This document shows positions 20,446 to 31,530 of a DNA stretch of 40,979 nt, one piece after another. The stretch is taken from positions 1 to 40,979 of the forward strand of contig WIDE01000133.1 in the NCBI GenBank assembly GCA_015039315.1. Direction: 5' to 3'. The translations under genes were made by a program, and so were the position numbers. Each line of letters starts with the position of its first letter. The stretch's first letter is position 1. The notes below the pieces were generated by a model that was not told the DNA's origin, ran no database searches, and saw only the letters and a program-made list of their open reading frames with translations. The stretch comes from Clavulina sp. PMI_390 (lineage: Eukaryota > Basidiomycota > Agaricomycetes > Cantharellales > Hydnaceae).

Positions 20446-21341
20446 TGCTGACGCCAGAGTCTATGATGAATGCTGCTTTGTCTGTTTTAGTTTCTATTTC
20501 TTGGTCTCAACGGGAGGCCTTTACTGTATCTGATAGTCCTTGGCATATTCTTTTTCTGGTAGAGCCTGTAATAGCCTGCGGAACTGAGCTCGTGTTAGCT
20601 GGTGGCTTGAAATCATATTCGGTTCACTCATATGTCGGGATAGTCTCGGGAACCATAATCCATAGTTGAGCCCGAAGCATGGCCTTTTCTGACAGCACTT
20701 AGGTGCTCGCTGAGCTATGTGTAGGTGACGAAGCGGGATTGACTGAATGGTGGGGTAGACGGGCCGAAGGCTTGTGCTACGGTGTTAGCAACTGTACGAC
20801 TGGGAGAATCTGAACTCGGCGTTCCCGGTAACATGCAGTGGGACCATCGAACGCAATAAGTTTCACGGAGACTCCGGAAGAGACACAACGGCGACCCCGG
20901 CGGGGAAAATATTATTGTGAAATATTTCGCTAATTCCATGGCCAGCCGTTACCGATCATGTTTTGACGACCCTTTACGACCAGTCTCACGGACGGCCCAG
21001 AATGCGCGAGGCGTGGTTTTTGATTGAATGAACAGAGAAGGAAGATCGCTCCCTGGGAATCAATTGGTCATATTGAGACCAAACGTGCCGGCGGTACCAA
21101 TAAACCTACGTCCGTAGTCCGCCATCGACGCGGAACTTGGTACGAGCCGCTTCCGTGGCCGAATGTGCGAACCTTTTTTCCCCCTTCGCTTCCTATCTTC
21201 GACTACCTTCTGTCTAGCCCCGCCACTTTGAGTGCTTCTACGCTCTAATTCGCCATTTCTTGTATCGCCGATATCACCTCCAAGCTCGATCATTGCGCCT
21301 AGCTCCCGCGGTGATTTGAGCTTGGAAGGCGATAGGCCATT
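20446..21341. other. Intergenic between 7TM copies 3 and 4
   Basis: About 900 nt without a supported gene. A minus-strand open frame at 21060-21542 is antisense to exon 1 of copy 4 and resembles no family. I find neither of the two conserved upstream elements of copies 1-3 here, so copy 4 probably has a different promoter. Confidence 0.55.
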
Positions 21342-23723
21342 ATGCCGACGGCTACTGTCCAGCTGGCCTACTACTGGCTCAACATCGCGGGGGGCTTCAT
21401 CCTGCTTCCCATCATCACACTGACAACAATCCTCTCTCGCCGAGTAAAGACACAAGTCGTATTGATCAACGTGTACCTTATCTTCTCTTATGAGTCGCTT
21501 CTTGCATGTCTCCTGTGAGCGAATCATGTTCCCTCGGTCCACCCGCCTCGAGTCTAGCTAATACTTGACTGAACAGGTTTCTGACTGGGAAGTACTCGAG
21601 AGTAGAGGATCATGTGTTGGTTCCTCGAATTCGCGATGGAGATCCTCTATGTATGGTCCAAGCGATCCTCTACGAACCAACTCCTATTCTGTGTGTGGTA
21701 CTTTCTGCATCCGTCGACTAAGCTTAACCCTAACATTCGCCGCAAAAGGTTGTCTGGTGCTGCTCTGAGTGTGGTCTTGCACGTATGGAATTTTAGCACT
21801 TGCGATTAGGACCATTCACAAAAGGTGTTCTTCTCTAGGTCCTCATACTTGTGCGCAGTATCTATCGGTCTTCGATCGGAGAGCCACGAGTCAACCCCAA
21901 ATATGTCATTATGTGAGTTGCCTCGTGGATCACACTCATAGAGTGGTGAATCTCATGATTTGTCACAGTGTTCCGTATCTTCCCTATCTGGGAGTCGTTA
22001 TCCCTTCACTTATTGTGAGGTTTCCCTCTGCTGGCCTGCGTCTTTTCCTGCGTCTGAAGTCTGCATCGCAATTGCTCGTTAGGTTGTCCTCAAAAATCCG
22101 GCTGTCACCTCGCCCCACCAAATGTATTGCATTGTCAACAAGAACTTCGTGTAAGGTCTTTGTCTGTGCACGAGCTAACTTTCTAATGCAAGTGTATGCC
22201 CTAGATCACTTCTCACATCTTTTATCGTCGTGGCAATGTCCCTCTCCTCGGTCATGATTCAAGGTCTGTCGAGTCATCGAAGAGAGCGATTCGAAAGTCC
22301 CATTCATGTTGATGTTCGATCTGGTAGTCTGGATTCTCATTATTTTGAAACATGAGCACGTGAAGGTCTACGCTCGTGAGTGTAAATTCCGGTTTTAAAC
22401 GTGACGACCGGGGTTGACGTTGTCTGAACAGGCACGAGTCTTGACCCGTCGATGGTTATCAGGGTCCTCATTTTCACGCTTGTCCAGATCGCAGCTGTTG
22501 TGTAAGTGGGCCAATCATGAGGATCTCCAGCCTACATCATGACCACCTTGGGCTAGATTGGCAATTGCGACCTTTAGAGACTTCACCGAAATGAGTGTAG
22601 ATGTGATGGTCTCATGTTTCCCCCTCATTTCGGCCATTATCTTTGGTACTCAATCGGTACGTATCCTACTGCTCAAGTATAGTATGGAAAGCGCTAGTCC
22701 TAAGCTTTCCATATCTTCAAGGATATGCTCAGTGCATGGCGATCCATACTGACGGCTCCCCAATCGACGCTACGGATGTGGTGGAAAGGAGGCCCTCCGT
22801 CTTCAAAGTCCTCATCTGCGCCCCGCTCACCTCCTCCAGCCCCGCCAGCCCATATATCAACAAGTAGGCAAGGTGTGACCATCTGGAGTGATTATGAGAT
22901 GTCGCGCTTGGGCACCGTGAACTCACTTGGTGTAACGAGCCAGTGGAGCAGGCGGGACTCTCGGATCCAAACACTATCAACAGCCATGGATCACCACAGT
23001 ACAATGAGCGAAGGGAATATGGATATCTGGCAGTTCATTCAACAACAACAACGATCGGCCGTGTCCAGTCGCGTGACGCCATCCCTGCCCAGTGAGTGCA
23101 TCATCATCCAAGGCTACCGCCGTAAACACCCGGTTTCTTATCTGCTTCGCGACATCATTATTTCCTCTTTTTCTGCCCAAGCTGCTCGCACTCACAAGCA
23201 AACTTCTATAACCTGGGATGTGGGGGCAAGATCCCGAAGTGATGCCGCGGCTTCTGAATCGAAGCTTTACCACATCGACGAGAGCGGCGGCCACGATGAT
23301 GTTCATGAAGACATTCCCAGCGCGCTCCTTGACGATCCCAAGACCACCCATATGATGAGCGAAGCCGCGGCTCCGGCTTCCCATCCCCCCACACCGGCAA
23401 GCGAGCCGCACAACGGCCTTCCCACCACCACCAATATACGTTCTTCGCCACCCACCGCAAACACTCCTGCTGCTACTGCTATGGCCGATGTTTCGCGCGG
23501 TCCCTCGATCACATCAATGCCCCACAACCGTTATTCCATATCAATATCGTTCGGCAATACTGTTACTGACGACCCACCTCCTGCCACTCCACCAGCCCTC
23601 CCTCCGCCTGGAGCATTATCTCATGGGCCGGATCCACCATTAGGGAGACCACTTCCACCCTCCACATTACATTCACGTCCTGATGATGAGCCTGAAATCA
23701 TGGAGATCGTTGGCATTCATTGA
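21342..23723 (+). CDS. Diverged 7TM receptor-like protein, tandem copy 4
   Basis: Twelve exons (21342-21514, 21577-21690, 21749-21782, 21839-21912, 21969-22014, 22083-22150, 22205-22263, 22328-22375, 22432-22501, 22557-22656, 22722-23091, 23182-23723) give 565 residues. The ten core exons keep the family lengths exactly although the protein has moved far from copies 1-3: helix 1 is YYWLNIAGGFILLPIITLTT and the helix 6-7 loop RDFTEMSVDVMV. The tail differs completely. It has no RS/SQ tract, LPTY or SSYRRQH motif, and is Pro/Ala-rich (SPPPAPPAHIS, PPPATPPALPPPG) with an acidic end. The last intron (23092-23181, GTGAGT...AAG) is 90 nt and open in frame, so retention would add 30 residues. Its position and phase match the other copies, so splicing is the better reading. 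Confidence 0.83.
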
Positions 23724-24209
23724 GAGGACAGCTATTCGTCCGTATCTTTGGATGACTCGCGAATTATTATTGATGTATTTAGTTACGCGGATTCTGCTCA
23801 TTCCTTTTCGATACACCTCTATCATAATAAACGTAGATACTTCTGGTGGTATGCCGGATAATGTGGTGCTCCGAATAGATACGTGCATATGGCTACAGCT
23901 CAGAATATTCATATCTCACCGAAGAAAGTTCATTCATGAGCCGAGAGGTATTAGCGGCGACGGCAATGATGAGCGAGGACGGCAATTGCGTCGATGTAGT
24001 ATTGGTGGGTATTACAACAAGAACAGGTGAAGAGGCAGAACAAACAGACAAATGAACGAAAGTTGGGTAACGAGCGCTGGTGCTTCTTTTGCGCTTACTG
24101 GAAAGAACGACATACGAGCGAAGGAGCAAGAAAAGGATAGGTAGAGAGAAGTAGAAAGAGGGGGAAAAAATAGGACTAAAAAGCCACACATTGCGATGCC
24201 TCCGGTCTT
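23724..24209. other. Intergenic, convergent 3' ends
   Basis: 3' flank of 7TM copy 4 and of the minus-strand Ser-rich gene. AT-rich, with no open frame resembling a known protein. Confidence 0.5.
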
Positions 24210-24898
24210 TCAGCGAGTGGGGCTGCTGGGCCCGTCGCTATGCACGCAATCACGGTACGAAGGCGCACGAACGAGTCATGAGCTGGCACTCATGGCTCAC
24301 CACGCCGCACTGAAGATTCGTCTTCTCCCAAAAGTGCCTTCTTGTCTCGGAAGAACTGCTCTTGGTGGCAGGGGGACCTGTCGCCTGGCAACGTTCAGTG
24401 CCACCCATGAAGTGGTCATGGACGCCATGCCTGCTGGAGTTGGCCTTGCCATTTCCTCCGGAATAGCATCGGGATTTGCGTAAGATTGGCTGTAGGAGCC
24501 GAAATCAAAGGGGTATAGTGAGGATGAGATGGAGGATGCGGAAGAGGAACTGCGAGAGCGGGAGGATGGATCGAAATCGAGCGAGGAGATTGAGGATGAG
24601 GAGGAAGATGATGAGGTTCGAGATCGACTGTAAGGAGAGATGGCCTCGGTCGCGATCAACACTGGGCGAGGGACTTCTGGGAGGTGGTGTCGTGGAGCTC
24701 CGCGAGGGGGCTGGTTGAGACGAGGAGTTGGTCAAGGGAAATAGGTGAACGGGGAGATACGGGTGGTGATGGAGTCATGTTTGCGAGCGAAGAAGGTATG
24801 CACTAGTTAGAAAGTAGTATGCTGGTGGCGTGATCAAGGAAACGCACCGTTGGGCCTTTGGCCAGCAAGAGAGGTGTAGGAGGGGGACGACGAGGCAT
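24210..24898 (-). CDS. Tentative Ser-rich hypothetical protein
   Basis: A four-exon model, complement(24210-24237, 24301-24710, 24761-24802, 24848-24898), gives 176 residues in continuous phase. It begins MPRRPPPTPLLLAKGPT. The main exon carries a dense Ser tract (SRSRTSSSSSSSSISSLDFD, SSSSASSISSSL), then FDFGSYSQSYANPDAIPEEM and a basic C-terminus (RRQVPLPPRAVLPRQ). No domain is recognised. Donor and acceptor sites are canonical, and a likely 5' UTR intron (donor GTAAGT at about 25012) supports transcription on this strand. The 50-nt second intron is the weakest call. Alternative frames through the same stretch exist, so the exact protein is uncertain. Confidence 0.4.
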
Positions 24899-25914
24899 GT
24901 CGTTTGGGTAAATAGACTCTACGAGGGCAGAAATAATGCAGGAAAGGGCGAGCAGGCGAGCAGATATATCTCGAGTCAGCCGAGTCCTGGTTGTGATGGG
25001 TGTTGCACAGACTTACCTACAGCGTCACAACGGAAGAATAGTTTCTCTGCGCAGCAAACGACAACAGAGGCTAGTGATCAATGCACGTAGAACCGCAGTT
25101 GGGTCCTAGTAATCTTTTTGGCAGGATTTTGCTCCGCAGCAGAGCAAGCAGGTAGGTTTGTTGGAAGGAAAAAAAAGGCGGTACAATCTCAGCACACAAG
25201 AAGTGGAAAAGAAGGTGTGTGTCGCCCGATAAAGTTTCGCAAGGGGCTGAGATGATAGGAGAAAGTTAAAAACGTCGCAGACGTCTAGGAGCTATGGAAG
25301 GAGTCAGGAGCGGAGGGCGTTGGAGGAGACACATCATTCATTGCATGGAGACTGTCGCGATCAATGATATTACATTATGTCAGCAAGATCGACGATTCGC
25401 CCTCTCTCGTATTTTATTTTATTTTGCACAGGATTAGTGCATGGTAAATGGTAGATAGCATATATCAAGTCGAAAGGAGGTGCGAGAGGTTTGTTGAGGT
25501 TGAAGAACCATCGTCTGATCTGTAAAGGGCCAGCAACGCCCAGAGCGGCGCGGCCGATAAGCATCCCTGCAACTACAGACTTCTACTTACTTCGATTACA
25601 TCCTCACAGTAAATATCAGCACATAGCAATCTGTGAGTACGATGGCTCCTTTTAGGAAGCGATTGCAACATCAACTATGCGAGATGGTTATGCTATATGG
25701 GGTGCATACTCCACACTTCCGTCAAGGGTCCAAGCCCATGAAAAGAACAAGCTAGAAGGGTGATCCTATATATCAGTGACATCAGTAGAATATGGAGAGT
25801 GCATTTGGTGCCGTATATTCGGAGTGTACATGCAAAGGAAATGTTGCGATTTACAATCTTGCGGACGAGGTCAACCGAGATGGTAATGGAGGGCATAGAG
25901 TGAGGCGTCGGCGT
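24899..25914. other. Gap between Ser-rich gene and TMA7
   Basis: About 1 kb. The left part probably contains the 5' UTR of the Ser-rich gene, with an intron around 24930-25015. The right part is the TMA7 3' flank. A 64-codon minus-strand frame (25370-25564, starting MLIGRAALGVAG) has an amphipathic look but no family I can name and no clear flanking exons. I do not call it a gene. Confidence 0.5.
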
Positions 25915-26613
25915 TCACTTCTTGCCAGCAGACCTAAGTAGAAGCGCGGGGCAGAAAAGCCGAAAGCCAGTCAGTATGAAGTCCCACAAGTACCATTCAT
26001 AGGGATTGACGAGAAGGAGGGTGAAAGACTCACTTCTTGATCCCACCACCTGGAGCTCCACCTTTTCAACGATAGAAGCGAGAATAATTTTGCACATGAT
26101 AGTCAGAAAGGCGGCACGGAGGATTGGTTGGAAAAGGAAAGAGTGGGCAGTGAGTGAGTATCAGTCCGATCGATCGATAGATACAATGTGAGAGTTTGCT
26201 AACCCTTCGCAGCTAGAGGAAGAAAACCACCATATTTGAGGAAATTTGTCAAAGGAGATGGCCTGAGAAGCAAAAAGTACTCACCCTTTGCCTGTGCTTC
26301 CTTCAGGAGCGCGGCCTCGGCCTTCTGCTTAGCCTTGAAAGCCTTATCATCCTATAGGGCCCAAGAGAGGCGGGTGATGGAAGATGGAAGTGAGATTGAA
26401 GGGGGTCATATCATGGAGAGGAATCAGAAACAGCGAATTCAGAATGGAGGCTGTACCGACCTCATCCTCTTCCTGTTTGTCCTTCTTCGGAGCTTTCAAC
26501 GGCTTCAACTTCCCGCCTTGGCGACCTTCGATCGTTTTAATTAGTTCATTATTGACGCATTGATGGCATTCGAAACAAAAATCTGCCAGATCGAAGAGTG
26601 CCTCACCAGACAT
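25915..26613 (-). CDS. TMA7: Translation machinery-associated protein 7
   Basis: Six very small exons, complement(25915-25933, 26034-26061, 26204-26212, 26285-26351, 26461-26525, 26607-26613), encode 64 residues. The sequence is the TMA7/CCDC72 pattern: MSGRQGGKLKPLKAPKK, DDKAFKAKQKAEAALLKEAQ and the C-terminal GGGIKKSAGKK. The family is about 64 residues in yeast and human, so the length is right. TMA7 is a small basic protein found with ribosomes. Exon 1 is 7 nt (ATG TCT G) and exon 4 only 9 nt, both bounded by GT...AG. Without the 9-nt exon the phase still holds but three residues (AAK) of the linker are lost. It is divergent from POLD2. Confidence 0.92.
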
Positions 26614-26693
26614 TGTTGTTGTTTGTGTGCAGCTGTTGTGCACGCGTCACATCCGCCCTTGTCACGCTCATCGCGCTCTTTGGGAGGACCCAT
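26614..26693. promoter_or_regulatory. Bidirectional TMA7/POLD2 promoter with ACGCGT box
   Basis: Only 80 nt separate the two start codons. An ACGCGT hexamer lies at 26642-26647 and a second at 26771-26776 inside the first POLD2 intron. In yeasts ACGCGT is the MluI cell-cycle box bound by MBF, which drives G1/S expression of DNA replication genes including polymerase subunits. That role here is an inference from the motif and the neighbouring gene. Confidence 0.55.
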
Positions 26694-28812
26694 ATGCCTC
26701 CAAAGTACGTGTCAAACTTTAGGACATGTCACCTCAACAAGTCGCTTGAATTCTAATGTCACCTTCTTGAACGCGTCTCCGGATCTGCTGTGCTAATTTC
26801 GACCCACTCACTTGTGCTCGGGCGCGACAATCCTTCACATCGATGCCCAATTGCGATTCCTTCACGACCTGACTCAGAGCATCCACATCCAAATCGTCTG
26901 GCGCTGCGTCGTCATCCAAAACGACCACAGTTGCGAATGATGCCCCGAGCAAGTCAGGTTCCCTACCCAGCGATTTGCTCACTTCCTTCCTTCTGCAAGG
27001 AGAACACGCCCGATCATATAAGAACCAATATGCAAACGTCTACTTCATGAGGCTTGCAAAGCTCAAGGCCATAGTTCTCGAGAATGCGCAAAGAAAGTGG
27101 GCAGATGTTGAGAGTGAGTCTTCACGGGTCGAATATCCAAATCGCCGCCGTGACTCCCGTATCGACATAGATGACCCTGTATACGTTCCCAGAGTGCTTG
27201 ATGTACAAAAAGGGAAACTGTGCTATATTGTTGGAACGGTGTATATGGATATGCCTCTCAAGCCTAACGTATTGGCTGACATTGGGAAAGAGGTGCGTGT
27301 CAAGTGATCCCTCTTGTGTTATCTCACTGCCATCCGGCTGACTTCCTCCCTCTATGACGTCCTTAGCACTGGGTCCAAGCCCCAGCTCCCCTGCAGAAGC
27401 TGACCTCGCCCACCGACACGGCGCTCCTTGAAGACGACTCGGGCCGTGTCAAGCTTGTATTATCGCCATCACTCAAGGAAGCCGGTGTGCCCCTGGTCAC
27501 TGGCGTTATTATGGCGTGCCTTGGAATGGAAAGTAGTGTTGGTGAATTTGAGGTGTTAGACATCTGTTTCGCTGGCATGGCAAAGAATGCGGAGGCAGAC
27601 AAGGGAAAAGAGAAGGAAGACGAGAGAATGGAAATCGATGGTACGAAAATGTGTCTGGCCCCTCAGAAGCGCCACTGACATAATTCCTGACCCCTTGCGG
27701 TAATAGGCGAGATATCCCCAAAAGGCAAATGGATTGCTCTCGTTTCGGGACTCGACATCTCATCATCAGACATTCAGCCCGGAGATGAAGTCGCCTCCTC
27801 TGCTGAATTGCGCCTACAGATGCTAGTGGAATACTTAAAAGGCGAATTTGGAGGCGAGGAGGACCAAAAGATGAGCAAGGAATGTGGAGCAGTTGTCATC
27901 TTGGGGAATTCCCTCGATATTCCGAGAAAGAGCGCCGACGACGCGAAAAATGCCGTAAGCGTGCTCGATTTTCTTTCCTCGTAGATAATGGCGCAATTTC
28001 GCTCACCTATCGTCGCGTTGTCCAGAAACGCTATAATCAGCAAGCAACATATGATCCTGCCCCGCTCGCACAACTATCCTCAACTCTCAAAGATTTGGCA
28101 TCATCGATACCAATACACCTGCTGCCTGGTGCCACAGACCCAGCCGGCGCAATCCTCCCACAACAACCAATGCCTCGCGCGATGTTCGGATTCGAGCCTG
28201 GTGTTGGTATTGTGAGTGGGGTGTTCCAGTGTGAATGTAATCCGGCCTGGATTGACTTAGGCGTGGGGAATGGGTAAGTGTACTCTGTCTAAAAATAAAC
28301 TGCTGCTCTCCTTATACATCGTGTTAATTCCTGGAATGTGCCAGGCTTTTGGCGACGTCGGGTCAGAACCTCGATGACGTATTCAAATATCTCGAATCCG
28401 AAGACCGTCTAGGAATGGCGCGTGCAATGATGCAATGGAGGCATATTGCTCCGACATGTCCAGATACCCTCTGTGAGTTATTTACCTATTGTATTCACCG
28501 TTCGTGTACATTGAACAGATGTTCTCGATTGAACCAGGGTGCTACCCATTCTTTGATGGTGATCCCTTCCTACTCGACTATTCGCCTGGCATATATGCGG
28601 TTGGAAATCAGCCTAGCTTTGCCTCATCCCTTGTCGAAAGCGAGGTTTATCCCGGCGACGACGAGACCTCCGATGCACATCGCGCTCGAACACGCGTGAT
28701 ACTTGTACCGAGGTTTTCCACTTCTGGAGAGGTGGTATTCGTGCATAGCACTAGTCTGGAGATTAAGACTATGCGATTCGGCGTTGCGTCTGGTTGGGGG
28801 AACAACAAGTGA
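26694..28812 (+). CDS. POLD2: DNA polymerase delta small subunit (subunit B)
   Basis: Eight exons (26694-26704, 26878-27113, 27171-27292, 27367-27640, 27707-27954, 28026-28273, 28345-28472, 28538-28812) encode 513 residues. Recognisable family blocks in order: SYKNQYANVYFMRLAKLKAI, DPVYVPRVLDVQKGKLCYIV, GTVYMDMPLKPNVL, LLEDDSGRVKL, KWIALVSGLDIS, then the inactive phosphoesterase segment with LLPGATDPAGAILPQQPMPR, LLATSGQNLDDVFKYLES and HIAPTCPDTLWCYPFFDGDP. POLD2/Pol31/Cdc1 is the essential scaffold that joins the catalytic subunit to the C subunit in lagging-strand synthesis. Exon 1 is just 11 nt (MPPK start); its 173-nt intron ends at CTGACTCAG. The 57-nt intron 27114-27170 is in-frame open, but removal restores the family sequence NDPVYVPR. 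A broken copy of the last exons lies at 31524-31860. Confidence 0.95.
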
Positions 28813-29249
28813 TTGGCCAGTACCTCAGTGCAGAGCGGTGATGAAAACTCTCAGGCTAAACTTATCTTTGCACGAGTTGACAACCTTACTCTACTTGGGA
28901 GCCCCGTCGTTCAAATCCATTACTTTCTAGCCTGATATATTGGACTCCGCTCCACCCCCAAATCTTCATGCGGGATTGTCTGTCGCTTGCTTACTCGCGA
29001 GAGGAATTCACTTTGTTTCCCATCGTGTGGAAGCCCTCATAAACTCTGACGATGATTGCCCATGAGGCTAAGCGTAATGAAGAGTGATCTTCCGACAGCA
29101 TGCTTATCTATGTTGTAACCCACCTGACTCGATCACGCAAACGATTTGGGCTTATAATCCCTGACATCACCACTGCTAGACCTCTAACCTCTCTTGATTC
29201 CGAGATCATCTTCTCTTTAGCAACTGGTACTTGACCTTGACTCGCGACA
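28813..29249. other. POLD2 3' flank and P450-1 promoter
   Basis: No gene. The first 200 nt (POLD2 3' UTR) are related to 31861-32035, so they belong to the duplicated unit. A TATAAT stretch lies at 29153-29158, about 95 nt before the P450-1 start. Confidence 0.55.
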
Positions 29250-31530
29250 ATGGCGTTGGACTCCTGGTCAACCACCTCCGTCACAGGGATCTTGCTCCTC
29301 AGTGTTGCTACCCTTCTTCGCTTCCTTTCCAGAAAGAAGCAGAAACTTCCGCCGGGTCCAAAAGGTCTCCCATGGATAGGAAGTGCTTTGGAGATTCCCA
29401 TGTTCCATAGCCACTTGTATTACACCAAGTTGCGAGACCTATATGGTGCGGAATTCTCGATGGATCCTTCATTATATTATGGGCTGATCGTTCTGATCTC
29501 CGCACTTTATCGCAGGAGATGTGTTCACCCTGACGGCACTTGGCCAAAAGCTCCTCATTCTGAATAGCTATTCAGCTGCTTTCGATATGCTTGGGAGGCA
29601 AGGGTCGATATACTGCAACAGACCTGCTAATCCATACATCCAGCATTTGTACGTCGTTTCCTTATCATCTCCCTTGTAGGACTCCGCAGACTAATCCCAT
29701 AAGATATCTTTCCAGTTTGTGTCATACTGTCGCACCAACGATACTTGATGTGGGCCAGGAATGGAAGGAGGAGCGACGATTCTATCAGACTTTGCTGAAT
29801 AAAGAAGCTGTTCGTCAAAATTATGCGCAAGACATTGCCTCGCAGATCCGTCAATACATTCTTTGCGTGATCGCACTCGAAAAAGACATGGAGAGTCGAT
29901 GGTGAGCCTCCAATATTTGCTTCCGCAAAGGTGGGGCATCACGTTGAAGGTCTTCCCATCTGGTAGCCTCAACACCGCCATCCACAAAATTTTCATAGAG
30001 TCAACGTACGGGATTACAACGAAAGATGATGACTTGGTGAGCTATTGAAACTGCGTTACAATAATATCATTCTCACTCGTCGAGAACGCAGCTCTTGCTG
30101 AGGACCATGATCGCAACCAACGTTGCGAGTTTCACGCTGCTGCCAACTAAACATATGGTCAACTTTTTTCCCATCCGTAAGCTTATATTGGCGCTATACG
30201 CTACTGTACAATGATCCAAAGACTGAAACTTATACCTAAACTTTCTAGTACAATACATTCCTTCTTGGTTCCCGTTCCAGAATTGGCGCATCGAAGCAGC
30301 GAGGGAACGGGAACTAATAGACGCGACACAGGACGATCCTTGGCAACACATGTTGGCAGCTGATGTATGGACTTGTCTCAAGTTTTTGTAAGAACAATCA
30401 TTCACGATGTATCATGCTACATGCACCAGGCAACCGGCACCGCCAAAGAATCGTTTGCTTTAGGTCTCCTTCGCGAGAAAACTTCTGCAAATCAGCATCT
30501 CCTTAAGGTCACGGCCGTTACTAACGGTACGTATCAATAGTAATGGCAATGATCTTTCTGGACTCATGAGCTTCTGTCTTCAGTGCTAGCTGGGATTGAA
30601 GCTACCAACGGCGTTTGCCGTACATTCTTATTAGCTATGCTTCTTCATCCCGACATCCAGACCAAGGCACAGGATGAGCTCGATCGCGTTGTTGGCCATG
30701 ACCGGCTGCCTTCCATCGATGAGTGAGCAATTATTCACTATGAAAACGACCTCCAAAATACTTTCCTAAACTACAAAATTCTTTTCCCAGCTATCCGAAT
30801 CTTCCATACCTCGACGCCATAGTAAAAGAGGTGTTAAGGTGGCAACCTGTCGCCCCGATCTCAATCCCTACTATTCCTACAAAGGACAGCGAGTACGGAG
30901 GTGAGACTCGTCTTACTGGGAATCGATCGATCGGTCGCTTCCCTTTGATGCTTCTTGTTAGAATACCTCATTTCTGATGATGTGATCATTGTCCAAAACT
31001 CATGGTATGCTCGTAACGCTCGGTATCATAAACACTGACCCTACCTCCAATTTGGAATTTCAGGGGAATAAGTAGAGATGAGAGGCTCTATCCGAGTCCA
31101 GATTCTTTCAATCCAGACCGCTGGCTTGCTCCCAAGCCGCCGATAGATTCACGCTTGTGGAACTTCGGAATCGGTCGAAGGTAGGCTATTGATAACTCAC
31201 TAGGGAATCGTCTCGTCTGAAGTCCTGTTCCAAGGGTGTGCCCTGGCATGGCTTATGCCGAAGTAGTCTATACGACGCTGTTCATGACCCTCTTGGCCAC
31301 AGTGGATATTGTTCATGCGGTTGATGAAGATGGCGGGGAGATATATGTAAATCCGAAAGTACCAACCACGGGTCGCTTTGTTTGGTGAGCACCCACAAAA
31401 AATGACCGACGTACGATTAAATTTCGACCTCATTGCCTCTCTCAGCATCCCGGAAGAGTTCACTTTTCGATTTCGTTCGCGCTCAGTGTCTACCGACTCT
31501 CTTCTCCACGAGACAGTACCGTTAGGATGA
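29250..31530 (+). CDS. Cytochrome P450 (tandem copy 1)
   Basis: Thirteen exons (29250-29445, 29516-29648, 29716-29901, 29967-30036, 30092-30176, 30249-30364, 30430-30526, 30584-30722, 30791-30900, 30962-31004, 31064-31180, 31235-31384, 31446-31530) encode 508 residues. The N-terminal membrane anchor (GILLLSVATLLRFLSRKKQK) leads into the hinge LPPGPKGLPWIG. ExxR is E354-V-L-R357 and FNPDRW follows. The haem-binding loop is FGIGRRVCPGMAYAE with Cys433. It is therefore an ER-anchored monooxygenase that needs a P450 reductase; substrate unknown. The I-helix reads LAGIEATNG: the residue after Glu300, normally the oxygen-activating Thr, is Ala301, with Thr one place later. P450-2 has the usual Glu-Thr. 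The stop codon falls at the junction with the duplicated POLD2 fragment. Confidence 0.94.

Noticed and set aside
21060..21542. 160-codon minus-strand frame
   Set aside because: It lies antisense to exon 1 and intron 1 of 7TM copy 4, where homology firmly supports the plus strand. The protein is charged and unlike any family.
9870..23723. Calling the 7TM genes STE3 pheromone receptors
   Set aside because: They have seven hydrophobic segments, but I cannot find the STE3 signature regions, and the long RS-rich tails and exon pattern are different.
25370..25564. 64-codon minus-strand frame (MLIGRAALGVAG...), maybe a small mitochondrial protein
   Set aside because: The start looks like a targeting peptide, but the second half looks noncoding and no exons join it convincingly. 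It remains possible but unsupported.
26734..26982. 82-codon minus-strand frame with an acidic, plausible-looking sequence
   Set aside because: It is antisense to POLD2 intron 1 and the start of exon 2. POLD2 phase and family matches fix the plus strand here.
28213..28230. 18-nt GTGAGT...CCAG segment in POLD2 exon 6 as an intron
   Set aside because: Far below any workable intron length; treated as coding.
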